DNA of 64,000 nucleotides, taken from contig NW_027331238.1 of the NCBI RefSeq assembly GCF_022965805.1, forward strand, positions 1-64,000, read 5' to 3'. The position numbers and the translations under genes are program-made. Below are positions 49,716 to 61,900 of this stretch, piece after piece (positions within the stretch are counted from its first letter, which is position 1; every line of letters starts with the position of its first letter). The notes beneath the pieces are model-generated. The model was not told the DNA's origin. It did not search any database and was given only the letters and a program-made list of their open reading frames with translations. The DNA comes from Primulina eburnea. Taxonomy: Eukaryota; Streptophyta; Magnoliopsida; Lamiales; Gesneriaceae.

Positions 49716-51469
49716 GTCAAAGATTGTACTGAAAAGTAAAACAGATAAATGTTAATGACTATTTTAAAATATTTAATAAGATATAAAGTTTGGACTTTTA
49801 CTTTATAAATAATCGCTCCCACTGTTTTGACATTTTCACTACCCTCTAGTGAAAACGGGAAACACTTTCCTCAGAAGGTACGTAAGGTCCAATTAGCGAA
49901 TTGTGATCCCGAATAATATCGGCCATCACAATTCCTAAAAGGTAGTTTCCAATTGCATCGCCATGCAACCCTCTACGTATTCTTTTGTCTCACGTTTGAT
50001 TAGGACCCAATAATATGACGTCGTTCATCTTTACGTGTCAAGCCTAACCCATCGATATTGAACCTTAATGGACGGTCGCCATGAGTTCCCTCAATAATAT
50101 GAGCCGAAATCATGGGAGTTCCACGTAGTTCACATCACCATGTCAATGGATGTCACAGCTTTCCGGCACCCAGGGCCCCCTCAATAATATGAGCCGAGCC
50201 CCGAGTACGGGTAGCGTTCATCATGCATCCATTGTCGATGGAAGACAAGGAAATTATAAACAAATTTATAATTCCCCTTTTCGGACTTGATATTAATTTT
50301 GAATCTTATTCAAAATGAGGGTTTTTTAATTTTGAAAGGTCTCATCATTAATTTTATTTTAAAAGCTCGCCATGTTTGATCGTATGTTTGCCGGATTCAT
50401 GCAACTTTGTTATTATAATAATAATAACGCACATACTCATTATTTATAACATATCATGCATATATTATAAATAGAAAACAGTACAAGGATGATCAATCGC
50501 CCCAAAACTAATGGCCCGTGTGAGCCAAACACGGGCCTAGGTCCAATCCTAGGGTAAATGCAGGGATGCAATGCAACTAAAATATTACATTAGCATCCAA
50601 TATTACATGTCTTCGATCTTCATAATCACCAAGGCCACCATCTTCCAATCTTGATCTTCCACTATTCTAATATTTACATTTAAATATCCATGGCACATAG
50701 GGATACATCTCATGGGGGGTGGGAACGAGCCATAAACCAAGCCCACTTTATAAATTGATAATTATTACAATCATACAACACAAATATCCTAGCATACACC
50801 TAGCAAAGTGGGCTTGGGCTTTTGATCATCCTTCATGCATAATATCACATATCATACACCATCAATCAATTATCACTATAATTAATTGATCCAATATTAT
50901 ATATCTTGATCCAATCACTAACCGCCACAATTATAAATTAAATCAACAAAGTATACAAACACCTTTGTCTACTTTCAAATTAATTTATTTATAATCGAAT
51001 TTCTTGTAAATCACAATTTACTATAAATAATTAAAGTCCTACTTCAATTATTTATTTTATGAGAAAATATGTGCAACAATTGTAAATTTAAACTTAAGGG
51101 CCCAAAAAACATTTTTCACCAAAATATTTTGGCCCATTTAAATTTCACAAATTATGTTGTCCATCCAATGGCCCAACATCTCAAGGCCCATGACACTAAG
51201 ATTCACCAAAACACTTTTGGAAACCCTAGTCGTCATCGCCGTCGCCGGTTTCCGGCAACAAAAAAAAATTTTTTTTTTTATTTAATAACTGGAAGTTTCG
51301 GGGCTGCCCCTCGGCTGCCCGAAATTTTCGGGCAGCCCCGAAAAATTATTTTTTTTTTGTTGTTTCAAAATTTCGGTCCTTGCATATTCTATGCACAAAA
51401 ATTCTCAAGCGGTTAGAAATCGATCTCAACACAATATTATGCAAATATCACACAAAAAACGTAACCTTA
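49716..51469 (-). other. Untranslated leader of Copia-A
   Basis: About 1.75 kb of AT-rich sequence without a convincing gene lies between primer site and start codon. Structured elements are a 9-bp-arm hairpin at 50513-50537 (GGCCCGTGT/ACACGGGCC), a GC-rich 12-bp-arm hairpin at 51313-51337 (GGCTGCCCGAAA/TTTCGGGCAGCC), and repeated CTCAATAATATGAGCC motifs near 50092 and 50182. The same layout, inverted, is in Copia-B. Confidence 0.8.
50513..50537 (-). other. Conserved leader hairpin, Copia-A
   Basis: Arms GGCCCGTGT and ACACGGGCC flank a 7-nt loop. The hairpin is conserved at 58132-58156 in Copia-B. Possible RNA dimerisation or packaging signal; function inferred only. Confidence 0.5.
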
Positions 51470-51481
51470 GCTCGGATACCA
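51470..51481 (-). other. Primer binding site (initiator Met tRNA-like), Copia-A
   Basis: On the minus strand this reads TGGTATCCGAGC, two bases from the LTR end. It differs by one base (C for A) from the perfect TGGTATCAGAGC of the gypsy elements; Copia-B has the same variant. Confidence 0.88.
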
Positions 51482-51483
51482 CT

Positions 51484-51557
51484 TGAAAGCGGACCGGTTA
51501 CGGTGGCCGGAAACGCAACGGAAGCAAAAATATTAAGTTTTTAGAGCAAAAATTTTA
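51484..51557 (-). repeat. Truncated 5' LTR of Copia-A (about 74 bp)
   Basis: TGAAAGCGGACCGG begins as in the full LTR and the match continues to about TTAGAGCAAAA near 51551. The sequence then passes through ATTTTA into satellite AGTTTGTCCATCC. About 2 kb of the LTR, including all of U3, is missing. The breakpoint is exactly one duplication length (9745 bp) from 41813. Confidence 0.9.
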
Positions 51558-52924
51558 AGTTTGTCCATCCGTTTGAGGATGACAAGTAGTAGAAAACAAC
51601 AATTTTGTGCCAAGTTTAACCCATAAAGTATTCCAAAATTAACTCAAGAATTTAACATCGCGACCAGAAACAATAGTCCTAGGCATGCCATGCAACATAA
51701 CGACTTCTCTAAAGAACAAATCCGCAATGTTTGAAGCATCATGGGTTTTATGACAAGCTATAAAATGTGCCATCTTAGAGAATCTATCCACAACAACAAA
51801 AATTGAATCCCTCCCATTCTTAGTCCTAGGCAACCCCAAAATAAAGTCCATAGAAATGTTAATCAAAGTTCTTTTTAAGAATAGCACGCAAAAGTGTTCC
51901 CAATTTCTGTTGACAACTTCAGTTTGTCCATCCGTTTGAGGATGAAAAGTAGTAGAAAACAACAATTTTGTGCCAAGTTTAGCCCATAAAGTATTCCAAA
52001 ATTAACTCAAGAATTTAACATCGCGACCAGAAACAATAGTCCTAGGCATGCCATGCAACCTAACGACTTCTCTAAAGAACAAGTCCGCAATGTTTGAAGC
52101 ATAATCGGTTTTATGACAAGCTATAAAATGTACCATCTTAGAAAATCTATCCACAACAACAAAAATAGAATCCCTCCCCTTCTTAGTCCTATGCAACCCC
52201 AAAATAAAGTCCATAGAAATGTCAATCCAAGTTCTTTTTAAGAATAGCACGCAAAGGTGTTCCCAAAGTTCTATTGTCAACTTCAGTTTGTCCATCCGTT
52301 TGAGGATGACAAGTAGTAGAAAACAACAATTTTGTGCCAAGTTTAGCACATAAAGTCTTCCAAAAGTAACTCAATAATTTAACGTCGCGACCAGAAATCA
52401 ATAGTCCTAGGCATGCCATGCAACCTAACGACTTCTCTAAAGAACAAATCCGCAATGTTTGAAGCATCATGGGTTTTATGACAAGCTATAAAATGTGTCA
52501 TCTTAGAGAATCTATACACAACAACAAAAATAGAATCCCTATGCAAAAATAGTCCTGGGCTTTCCATGCAACCTAACGACTTCTCTAAAGAACAAATCCG
52601 CTATGTTTGAAGCATCATCGGTTTTATGACAAGCTATAAAATGTGCCATCTTAGAGAATCTATCCACAACAACAAAAATAGAATCCCTCCCCTTCTTAGT
52701 CCTATGCAACCCCAAAATAAAGTCCATAGAAATGTCAATCCAAGTTCTTTTTAAGAATAGCACGCAAAGGTGTTCCCAAAGTTCTATTGTCAACTTCAGT
52801 TTGTCCATCCATTTGAGGACGACAAGTAGTAGAAAACAACAATTTTGTGCCAAGTTTAGCACATAAAGTCTTCCAAAAGTAACTCAATAATTTAACGTCG
52901 CGACCAGAAAACAATAGTCCTAGG
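51558..52924 (-). repeat. Integrase-core satellite array, segment IV (duplicate of III)
   Basis: This matches 41813-43692 at offset 9745, sharing rare variants such as TTTAACCCATAAAG, AACATAACGAC and GCATAATCGG. It then moves to offset 9232 after losing one 513-bp unit. It contains one 513-bp unit at 52386-52898. Confidence 0.93.
52920..52924. other. Target-site duplication, left (CTAGG), solo LTR
   Basis: CTAGG abuts the solo LTR and recurs at 55000-55004. Excision restores AGTCCTAGGCATGCC. Confidence 0.93.
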
Positions 52925-54999
52925 TGAAAGCGGACCGGTTACGGTGGCCGGAAACGCAACGGAAGCAAAAATTTTAAGTTTTTAGAGCAAAATTTCGGCC
53001 ACCTCCTTTTGTGCAATATTTACATTTCAAACACAATAAATCATACATAGGGTGTTTGTAGAAAGTTTTACCTATCAACACCTTAGAGTTGATGAATGGC
53101 TCCAACTAAAGTGTAAACACTTTAGCTCTTGTATGGATGAAAATCTACAAGCACACCTACTTCCTCTTCAAGAATTAGGCCCACCACTTAGCTTTGTAAA
53201 CCCTTCAAATATTGCACTAGAAATATTTGAAGATTTATCAAAAGAAGTGAGTATTCTCCAAGAAAATGAAGAACACAAGATGAGAGAAAAATGAGAGTAA
53301 AACTCCTCCAATTTTCGGCCAAAGTGATAGAGTGTGGAGTGGGAGACTAGCCTAGGTTGTTGTGTAAAGTTGTCTCTCAAAAGTTGCATGCTTTTGAATT
53401 TTTTAATAAAAAGTATTCACAACCTTTTCACCTCCCAAGCATGCAAACCGTAGCATGTCTCACATATATAATATGGTTTTTAACACATTAAAAACCATAG
53501 ACTAAATTTTATTATCTCAAACACATTTGAGATTAATTAAATATTACTTGATTTTACTCAAGTCCCACTAGTTAAATAATTATTTAAATTGAGCTCTACA
53601 AGACTCAATATTATTTAACTAATTCAACACTTGAATTAATTTAATTATTTATACTCTACTAGGTCCATTAGTGTTTAATTAATTCAACACTTGAATTAAT
53701 TTAATTTAGTCCACAATAATGTTTATGAAAATCACAATTTTCAACTATATTATTTACTTGGCCAAATTTTAATCTTAGGAACACTTCCATAAATTAAAAT
53801 TTATATTTCTCTCTTAGAAGTCATACTTCTATTTTCTTTACGCTTATAAACACATTTATAAGCCGTTCAACACATTGAACTATTTTACTTCTATTCGGGA
53901 TTTACAAAGCAAGTACTTGTGTGGCCCTCAATGGTTCATTGATACAACTAGCCGTGGGTTCACATCTCTATGTGATTCGGACTAAGCATGTCGTTATTCG
54001 AGCATACCCCAATTGCTCCATTCTTACTTATCAACTCCTTGATAGTAAGAACGTCAGAACTCAAGTCTGATAGTACCCAACCAATCACGTTAAACGCCTA
54101 GCAGCATCGCTTACGTGATTCCCTAGGTATCACATGATAGTGCCTGCAAGAACCATTCAATTATGGTTAGCGTACAGTACGGTCCCTTCAACTCATATAT
54201 CCCGACCGATTCGACAACTATTGGTCTATCGAGAGTTGTCAATGAATCGATACTATGTGTCATGTTGTGGTTGCATCGATGGTGTAATCTATGAAACCCC
54301 TTTCATAATTACCACCATACTCTGATCAGAGATTTCAACCCACACATACATGAAAAACACATAGGATATCCATACCCATAGGTAAGCGGTGAATCTCCGG
54401 CTACAATGCATCGACTCCTATATGTTTCGCCGTAACACCCAACCTTGCCACCTGATGACCCCATAAGAGTCGGTAAACAAGTCAAAGTGAAACGCTAGCA
54501 TATAGAGTCTCAATGTTGTCCCGGGTCATAAGGACTAATGGTGTACAACCATAAACTAGGACTTTTCCACTCGATAAGTGAGAACCACTTGGAAAGTCCT
54601 TTATAGAGGGTTGTTCAGTGCACTCTACCAGGAGCACCTATCTGCATGCTCGGACATCACAATGTCCCCTACCAATGAAACATGGTACTCACATCGCAGA
54701 TACTAGTCTCTAACTCGAGCGGCCTTTATCCTTCTTAGTGGCGGCTGAATCGACTAGGAACGGTTTAGAATATACAGTATTCCAAATATGAGTTTCATGA
54801 TACTCATCATATGAGCATCTCATATTCTTTCTACTATTTGCATATTCAAGGACTTTATCTATGCAACAAGCATGGGTATAAAGATAAAGATGCGCCAAAT
54901 TAATAAATTGAAATATTATTAAAATAAAGATCGTTTATACAAAGAGTTTCATTGTGAACAGTCGGCCAACACTTGGCTCGACGTGCACCTACTCTAACA
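52925..54999 (-). mobile_element. Solo LTR of the copia family
   Basis: This is a complete 2075-bp LTR, minus orientation, with no internal region and with matching CTAGG on both sides. That is the standard signature of LTR-LTR recombination. It is nearly identical to the Copia-A 3' LTR. Together with the duplicated satellite to its left, it looks like the collapsed second copy of a duplicated Copia-A. Confidence 0.94.
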
Positions 55000-55107
55000 C
55001 TAGGCATGCCATGCAACCTAACGACTTCTCTAAAGAACAAATCCGCAATGTTTGAAGCATCATGGGTTTTATGACAAGCTATAAAATGTGTCATCTTAGA
55101 GAATCTA
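55000..55107 (-). repeat. Integrase-core satellite, segment V (108 bp)
   Basis: This short satellite remnant starts CTAGGCATGCC and is cut by the Copia-B insertion within AGAGAATCTA. It forms the spacer between two oppositely oriented LTRs. Confidence 0.95.
55103..55107. other. Presumed left target-site duplication (ATCTA), Copia-B
   Basis: ATCTA precedes the LTR start TGTTAGAG. The matching right copy lies outside the window, so this is unconfirmed. Confidence 0.5.
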
Positions 55108-57178
55108 TGTTAGAGTAGGTGCACGTCGAGCCAAGTGTTGGGCGACTGTTCACAATGAAACTCTTTGTATAAACGATCTTTATTTTAATAATATTTGATT
55201 TTATTTATTTGGCGCATCTTTATCTTATACCCATGCTAGTTGCATAGATAAAGTCCTTGAATATACAAATAGTAGAAAGAATATGAGATGCTCATATGAT
55301 GAGTATCATGAAACTCATATTTGGAATACTGTATATTCTAAACGGTTCCTAGTCGATTCAGCCGCCATTAAGAAGGATATAGGCCGCTCGAGTTAGAGAC
55401 TAGTATCTGCGATGTGAGTACCATGTTTCATTGGTAGGGGACATTGTGATGTCCGATCATGCAGATAGGTGCTCCTTGTAGAGTGCACTGAACAACCCTC
55501 CATAAAAGGACTTTCCAAGTGGTTCTCACTTATCGAGTGGAAAAGTCCTGGTTTATGGTTGTACAGAATTAGTCCTTATGACCCGGGACAACATTGAGAC
55601 TCTATGTGCTAGCGTTTCACTTTGACTTGTTTACCGACTCTTATGGGGTCATTAGGTGGCAAGGTTGGGTGTTATGGCGAAACATATAGGAGTCGATGCA
55701 TTGTAGTCGGGGATTCACCGCTTACCTACGGGTATGGATATCCTATGTGTTTTTCATGTATATGTGGGTTGAAATCTCTGATCAGAGTATGGTGGTAATT
55801 ATGAAAGGGGTTTCATAGATTACACCATCGATGCAACCACAACATGACACATAGTATCGATTCATTGACAACTCTCGATAAACCAATAGTTGTCGAATCG
55901 GTCGGGATATATGAGTTGAAGGGACCGTACTGTACGCTAACCATAATTGATTGGTTCTTGCAGGCACTATCATGTGATACCTAGGGAATCACGTAAGCGA
56001 TGCTGCTAGACGTTTAATGTGATTGGTTGGGTACTATCAGACTTGAGTTCTGACGTTCTTGTTATCAAGGTGTTGATAAGTAAGAATGGAGCAATTAGGG
56101 TATGCTCGAATAAGGACATGTTTAGTCCGAATCACATTATGATGTGAACCCACGGCTAGTTGTATCAATGAACCATTGAGGGCCACACAAGTACTTGCTT
56201 TGTAAATCCCGAAGAGAAGTAAAATAGTTCAATGTGTTGAACGGCTTGTAAATGTGTTTATGAGCGAAAAGAAAAATTTAGAAGTATGACTTCTATGAGA
56301 GAAATATTAATTTTAATTTTTGGAAGTGTTCCTAAATTAAAATTTGGCCAAGTGAATAATGTGTTTGAAAATTGTGATTTTCATAAACATTATTATGGAC
56401 TGAATTAAATTAATCCAAGTGTTGAATTAATTAAACACTAGTGGACCTAGTAGAGTCCAAATAATTATTTTAATTCAAGTGTTGAATTAATTTTATATAA
56501 TTGGGCCTTGTAGAGCCCAATTGGAAATGATTATTTAAACTAGTGGGCTTGTATAAAATTCAAGCAAAGTAGTATTGGGCTCAAATTGTTTGAGACAATA
56601 ATATTAGTCCATGGGCCCTTGTGAAGGGTTTCAAGCCCATAAGCAAAGGGGATTAGGGTTTGCATGCTTGGAGTAATAGCCAAAATACTTTTTAATAAAA
56701 TATTCAAAAGTAGTGCAACTTTTGAGACAACTTTTGCAACTACCTAGGCTAGTCTCCCACTCCTCCATGCAATACACCTTGGCCGAAATTTTTGAACCAT
56801 TGCACCCAATTTTTCTCTCATTTTTCTCTCAAGTTTTGTTCTTCATTTTGGAGACAAAAAATTCTTTCTCTTTGAAAAATCCTCAAACTTTTCTAGTGCA
56901 ATTTTTGAGGGGGTTTACCTTGTGAGTGGTGGGCCTTATTTTGAAGAAAAGAAAGGTGTTGGAGGCTTGTAGATCTTCAACCTAGAAGAGTCAAGTTGTT
57001 TACAACTTGATTGGAGCATCAACTTTGCTAAGTTGATAGGTATATTTTTTTCTTACCTCCTATGTATGGATTTTTATTTGTAAATATAATGCAAATCAAG
57101 GGGGCCGAAAAATGCATGATAAAATTTTAAATTTTGCTTCCGTTGTGCTTATTGCCCCCGTAACCGGTCCGCTTTCAA
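55108..57178 (+). repeat. 5' LTR of Copia-B
   Basis: TGTTAGAGTAGG to CCGCTTTCA, 2071 bp. The first several hundred bases resemble the Copia-A and solo LTRs closely. The second half (about 56400-57100) is more diverged, including extra AGCCCAA-type stretches. Confidence 0.96.
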
Positions 57179-57180
57179 GT

Positions 57181-57192
57181 GGTATCCGAGCT
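57181..57192 (+). other. Primer binding site (initiator Met tRNA-like), Copia-B
   Basis: TGGTATCCGAGC starts two bases after the LTR, with the same one-base departure from TGGTATCAGAGC as Copia-A. Confidence 0.88.
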
Positions 57193-58953
57193 AAGGTTAC
57201 GGATTTTGTACTATATTTACGTTATATTATGTTGAGTATCGATTTCTAACCGCTTGAAATTTTTTGTGTGCATAAATCTTCAAGGCCGAAATTTTGAGAA
57301 ACAAAAAAAAAAAATATTTTCGGGCAGCATGTTGCTGCCCGTGAGTTTCGGGCTGCCCGGAAAATTCGTTTTTTAATAAAAAATTTTTTTTGTGTGTTGC
57401 CGGAATCCGGCGACGGAGCTCCGGCGACGGCGGTGACGACTAGGGTTTCCAAAAGTGTTTTGGATAATCCAAGTGTCATGGGCCTTAAGATGTTGGGCCA
57501 TTGGATGGCCAACATAATTTGTGAATTTTAATTGGGCCAAAGTATTTTTGGTGAAAAATGAGTTTTGGGCCCTTAAGTTTAAAATTACAAATGTTGCACA
57601 TATATTTTTCATAAAATAAATAATTGAAGTAGGACTTTAATTATTTATAGTAAATTGTGATTTACAAGAAATTCAATTATAAATAAATTAATTTGAAAGT
57701 AGACAAAGGGGTTTGTATACTTTGTTAATTTAATTTATAATTGTGGCGGTTAGTGATTGGTTCAAGATACATAATATTGGATCAATTAATTATAGTGATA
57801 ATTAATTGATGGTGTATGATATTTGATATTGTGCATGAAGGATGATCAAAAGCCCAAGCCCAATTTGCTAGGTGTATGCTAGGATATTTGTGTTGTATGA
57901 TTGTAATAATTATCAATTTATAAAGTGGGCTTGGTTTATGGCCCGTTCCCACCCCATGAGATGTATCCCTATGTGCCATGGATATTTAATTGTAAATATT
58001 AGAATAGGGGAAGATCAAGATTGGAAGATGGTGGCCTTGGTGATTATGAAGATCGAAGACATGTAATATTGGATGCTAATGTAATAATTTAGTTGCATTG
58101 CATCCCTGCATTTACCCTAGGATTGGACCTAGGCCCGTGTTTGGCTCACACGGGCCATTAGTTTTGGGGCGATTGATCATCCTTGTACTGTTTTCTATTT
58201 ATAATATATGCATGATATGTTATAAATAATGAGTATGTGCGTTATTATTATTATAATAACAAAGTTGCATGAATCCGGCAAACATACGATCAAACATGGC
58301 GAGCTTTTAAAATAAAATTAATGATGAGACCTTTCAAAATTAAAAACCCTCATTTTGAATAAGATTCAAAATTAATATCAAGTCCGAAAAGGGGAATTAT
58401 AAATTTGTTTATAATTTCCTTGTCTTCCATCGACAATGGATGCATGATGAACGCTACCCGTACTCGGGGCTCGGCTCATATTATTGGGGAGCCTTGGGTA
58501 CCGGAAAGCTGTGACATCCATTGACATAGCGATGTGAACTACGTGGAACTCCCATGATTTCGGCTCATATTATTGAGGGAACTCATGGCGACCGTCCATT
58601 AAGGTTCAATATCGATGGGTTAGGCTTGACACGTGAAGATGAACGACGTCATATTATTGGGTCCTAATCAAACGTGAGACAAAAGTATACGTAGAGGGTT
58701 GCATGGCGATGCAATTGGAAACTACCTTTTAGGAGTTGTGATGGCCGATATTATTCGGGATCACAATTCGCTAATTGGACCTTACGTACCTACTGAGGAA
58801 AGTGTTTCCCGTTTTCACTAGAGGGTAGTGAAAATGTCAAAACAGTGGGAGCGATAATTTATAAAGTAAAAGTCCAAACTTTATATCTTATTAAATATTT
58901 TAAAATAGTCATTAACATTCATCTGTTTTACTTTTCAGTACAAATCTTTGACA
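57193..58953 (+). other. Untranslated leader of Copia-B
   Basis: About 1.76 kb without a credible gene. It contains a GC-rich hairpin (57321-57329 with 57333-57341, arms CGGGCAGCA/TGCTGCCCG) in a different arrangement from Copia-A, the conserved hairpin at 58132-58156, and CGGCTCATATTATTG motifs near 58473 and 58561. A related CATATTATTGGG lies near 58650. Confidence 0.8.
58132..58156 (+). other. Conserved leader hairpin, Copia-B
   Basis: Arms GGCCCGTGT and ACACGGGCC flank a 7-nt loop, the counterpart of 50513-50537. It is preceded by CCTAGGATTGGACCTAGG, itself palindromic at both ends. Confidence 0.5.
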
Positions 58954-61900
58954 ATGTCATCAATTCGCAACCCGTTTTCCGTAATTCTCGAAAAACACAT
59001 TCTAACCGGACCAAACTATATCACTTGGCTAAGAAATTTAAAGATTGTCCTAAACTCGGAGAAGATCGCGTATACACTGACTGAGGCGCCCCCTGCTGAG
59101 GCTCCTATAGGCTGCACTCCTGAGGAATTGCAGACCTACAAGGAATGGTGTGACCATGACTTGAAGGCGAAGTGTTATATGCAGGCTTCAATGAACGATG
59201 AGCTGCAAAGGCGATTCGAGGATGCAAAGAATGCTGCTGACATTCATATGCACCTCAAGGAGCTCTTCGGAGAGCAGACTCGGCCTTTGAGGCATGCCAC
59301 AGTAAAGGAGCTCATCACTTTACGCATGCGAGATGGGACTTCGGTCCATGAGCATGGCCTAAAGTTGATTGGGCTCGTGGACAAGCTCGTAGGCATGGAT
59401 TTGGTGTTGCCTTCGGAGTTGACCACTGATGTGTTGCTGCTGTCGCTGCCTAGCTCTTTCGATCCTTTCGTTGTGAACTTCAATATGAACAAGCTCGAGC
59501 CCAGCCTTGAAGAGTTGGTGAACATGCTTGTGACCTTTGAGTCCACAATCAAAAAGGAGAAGCAGGTTCTTTATGTGGGCTCTTCATCTGGCACGAAGAC
59601 CGGTCCACATGGGAAGGGAAAGAAGCGTTCTTTCCAGCGCCCCAAGAAGAGCGAGCCCTTGAAGAGGCAGACTCCGAGTCCCTTAGTGGCAGCCGCGCCA
59701 GCAAAGGCTGAGAAGACTGTTGACATCTGTCACCACTGCAAGAAGCCTGGACATTGGAGGCGTAACTGCAGGGAATATCTTGCGCAGAAGGGTTCTGCCA
59801 AAGGTATGTTCTATATTGAAGTTAACATCTCGATTAACTCTACTTCTTGGGTATTGGATACCGGCTGTGGCTCACATCTCTGTAATGATTTGCAGGTGAT
59901 GGGAAGAAGTAGGAGGCTCCGAGAGGGTGAGACCTTCTTGAGGATGGGCAATGGGGCAAGAGTTGCTGCCAAGGCCATTGGAGATGTTTATTTAATATTG
60001 AACAATGATTTTAAGCTTATTTTGAGAGATGTTTTGTATGTACCAGACTTGGTTAAAAACATTATTTCCATTTCGATGCTTGATATTGATGGATTTTCTT
60101 GTTTATTTTGCAAAGGTGTTTGCAATATTTATAAGAATGAATGTTTAGTTGGTACGGGTGAACTTGAAAACAATCTCTATACCTTAAAATTGAAAGATAT
60201 TCCACTTAACAATGTCCAAGCAATAACAACAACAAATAAGCGCAAACAAGATACTCTTAATTCGGCACAACTATGGCATGCTCGATTAGGTCATATTTCC
60301 CTAAGAAGGATGAACAAGCTAGTGGGAGTTGGCATGTTTGATATGTCCGATATTAATGCTCTCACGACTTGTGAATCCTGTCTAAAAGGAAAGATGACCA
60401 AAATTCCCTTTAAGGGCCATGCGGAGCGAGCCAAAGGGTTATTGGATTTGATCCATACCGATGTGTGCGGTCCGCTTAGCATCACCACTAAGCATGGACA
60501 TGCCTACTTCATCACCTTTACCGATGACCATTCGAGGTATGGGTATGTGTATTTGATGAAATACAAGTCTGAAGCCTTTGAAAGGTTCAAAGAATTCAGA
60601 AGTGAAGTAGAGAAGCAATTGGGACGAAGCATCAAGACACTTCGATCGGATCGAGGTGGTGAGTACTTGAGTGCCGAGTTCCAAGAGTATCTTAGAGAGA
60701 ATGGGATTCTCTCGCAGTGGACTCCGCCCGCTACACCGCAGTTGAATGGTGTTTCGGAGCGTCGTAACCGGACTTTGATGGACATGGTTCGGTCTATGAT
60801 GGGGTTCACGGAATTGCCGCCATCCTTTTGGGGATATGCGCTTGAAACAGCGGCACTGTTGTTGAACAATGTCCATACAAAGGCAGTTGACAAGACTCCA
60901 TATGAGATATGGATGGGTAAGCCTCCCAAGTATTCTTATCTTAGAATATGGGGGTGTCCTGCTTATGTGAAGCAGACAGTGGGAGACAAATTGGATAGTC
61001 GATCCATTTTATGCTACTTTGTGGGATATCCAAGGAACTCCATTGGATATTATTTCTATCATCCCCAAGAGACAAAGGTGTTTGTTTCTAGGAACGCAAC
61101 CTTTTTGGAAAAGGAATTTCTATTGGATAGAAAAGGCGAGATGATAGAACTCGAAGAGGTTCGAGAGACACCTACAGTTGTAGAACCCACACCCAATAAG
61201 CTGAGTAAGGAGATACAAGCTCCTAGAAGAACCGAGAGAGTCTCGAGACCACCTGTGAGGTATGGTCTGCTTCTTGAAGAGGGCCATGATGAGCCTAATC
61301 TTGGATGTGATCCAAGGACCTTCAAGGAAGCGTTATCGGACGCCGATTCATCCAAATGGCTTGAAGCAATAGAATCTGAGATGAATTCCATGCATTCGAA
61401 CCAAGTGTGGAATCTTGTGGATCCACCTGAGGGAACTGTTCCCATAGGGTGTAAATGGATTTACAAGAGGAAACTTGGGGCGGATGGGAAGGTATTGACC
61501 TTCAAAGCGCGATTGGTAGCAAAAGGGTATACTCAAAGACAAGGTGTTGACTATGAGGAAACCTTTTCTCCAGTTGCGATGTTCAAGTCCATTAGGATAT
61601 TGCTAGCCATAGCTGCATGGTTTGACTATGAGATATGGCAGATGGATGTGAAGACAGCCTTCCTTAATGGGGATATTAAGGAAGAAATTTACATGTCTCA
61701 ACCTGAAGGGTTTACATCCATCGGAAGTGAGCATATGGTATGCAAACTTCAAAGATCTATTTATGGTCTTAAGCAGGCATCGAGGAGCTGGAACCTCAGA
61801 TTCGATAGTACAATCAAAGAGTTTGGTTTTACTAAGAATCCTGAGGAACCCTGTGTGTATAAGAAGGTCAGTGGGAGTGCTGTGACATTCCTTGTTCTTT

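Larger units (their letters stand above)
43693..51557 (-). mobile_element. Copia-A: Ty1/copia element with truncated 5' LTR
   Basis: This minus-strand element consists of a complete 3' LTR (43693-45768), polypurine tract, intact polyprotein gene, a leader of about 1.77 kb, primer site and only about 74 bp of the 5' LTR before satellite resumes. The internal region (45769-51483, 5715 bp) is close to that of Copia-B (5722 bp), so the two are one family. I do not assign a named copia lineage. The missing U3 region removes the element's own promoter. Confidence 0.93.

Noticed and set aside
51484..52924. Independent second copia insertion instead of a duplication
   Set aside because: Rare satellite variants left of the solo LTR match those left of Copia-A, and the target bases are the same CTAGG at the same monomer position. 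An independent insertion would need all of this by chance.
58948..58953. Start of the Copia-B polyprotein at TTG 58948
   Set aside because: The ATG at 58954 is in frame and gives the same 1310-residue protein as Copia-A.
57193..58953. Env-like or extra gene in the copia leader
   Set aside because: Only short frames interrupted by stops, AT-rich, with no membrane-protein pattern, and not shared as frames between Copia-A and Copia-B.
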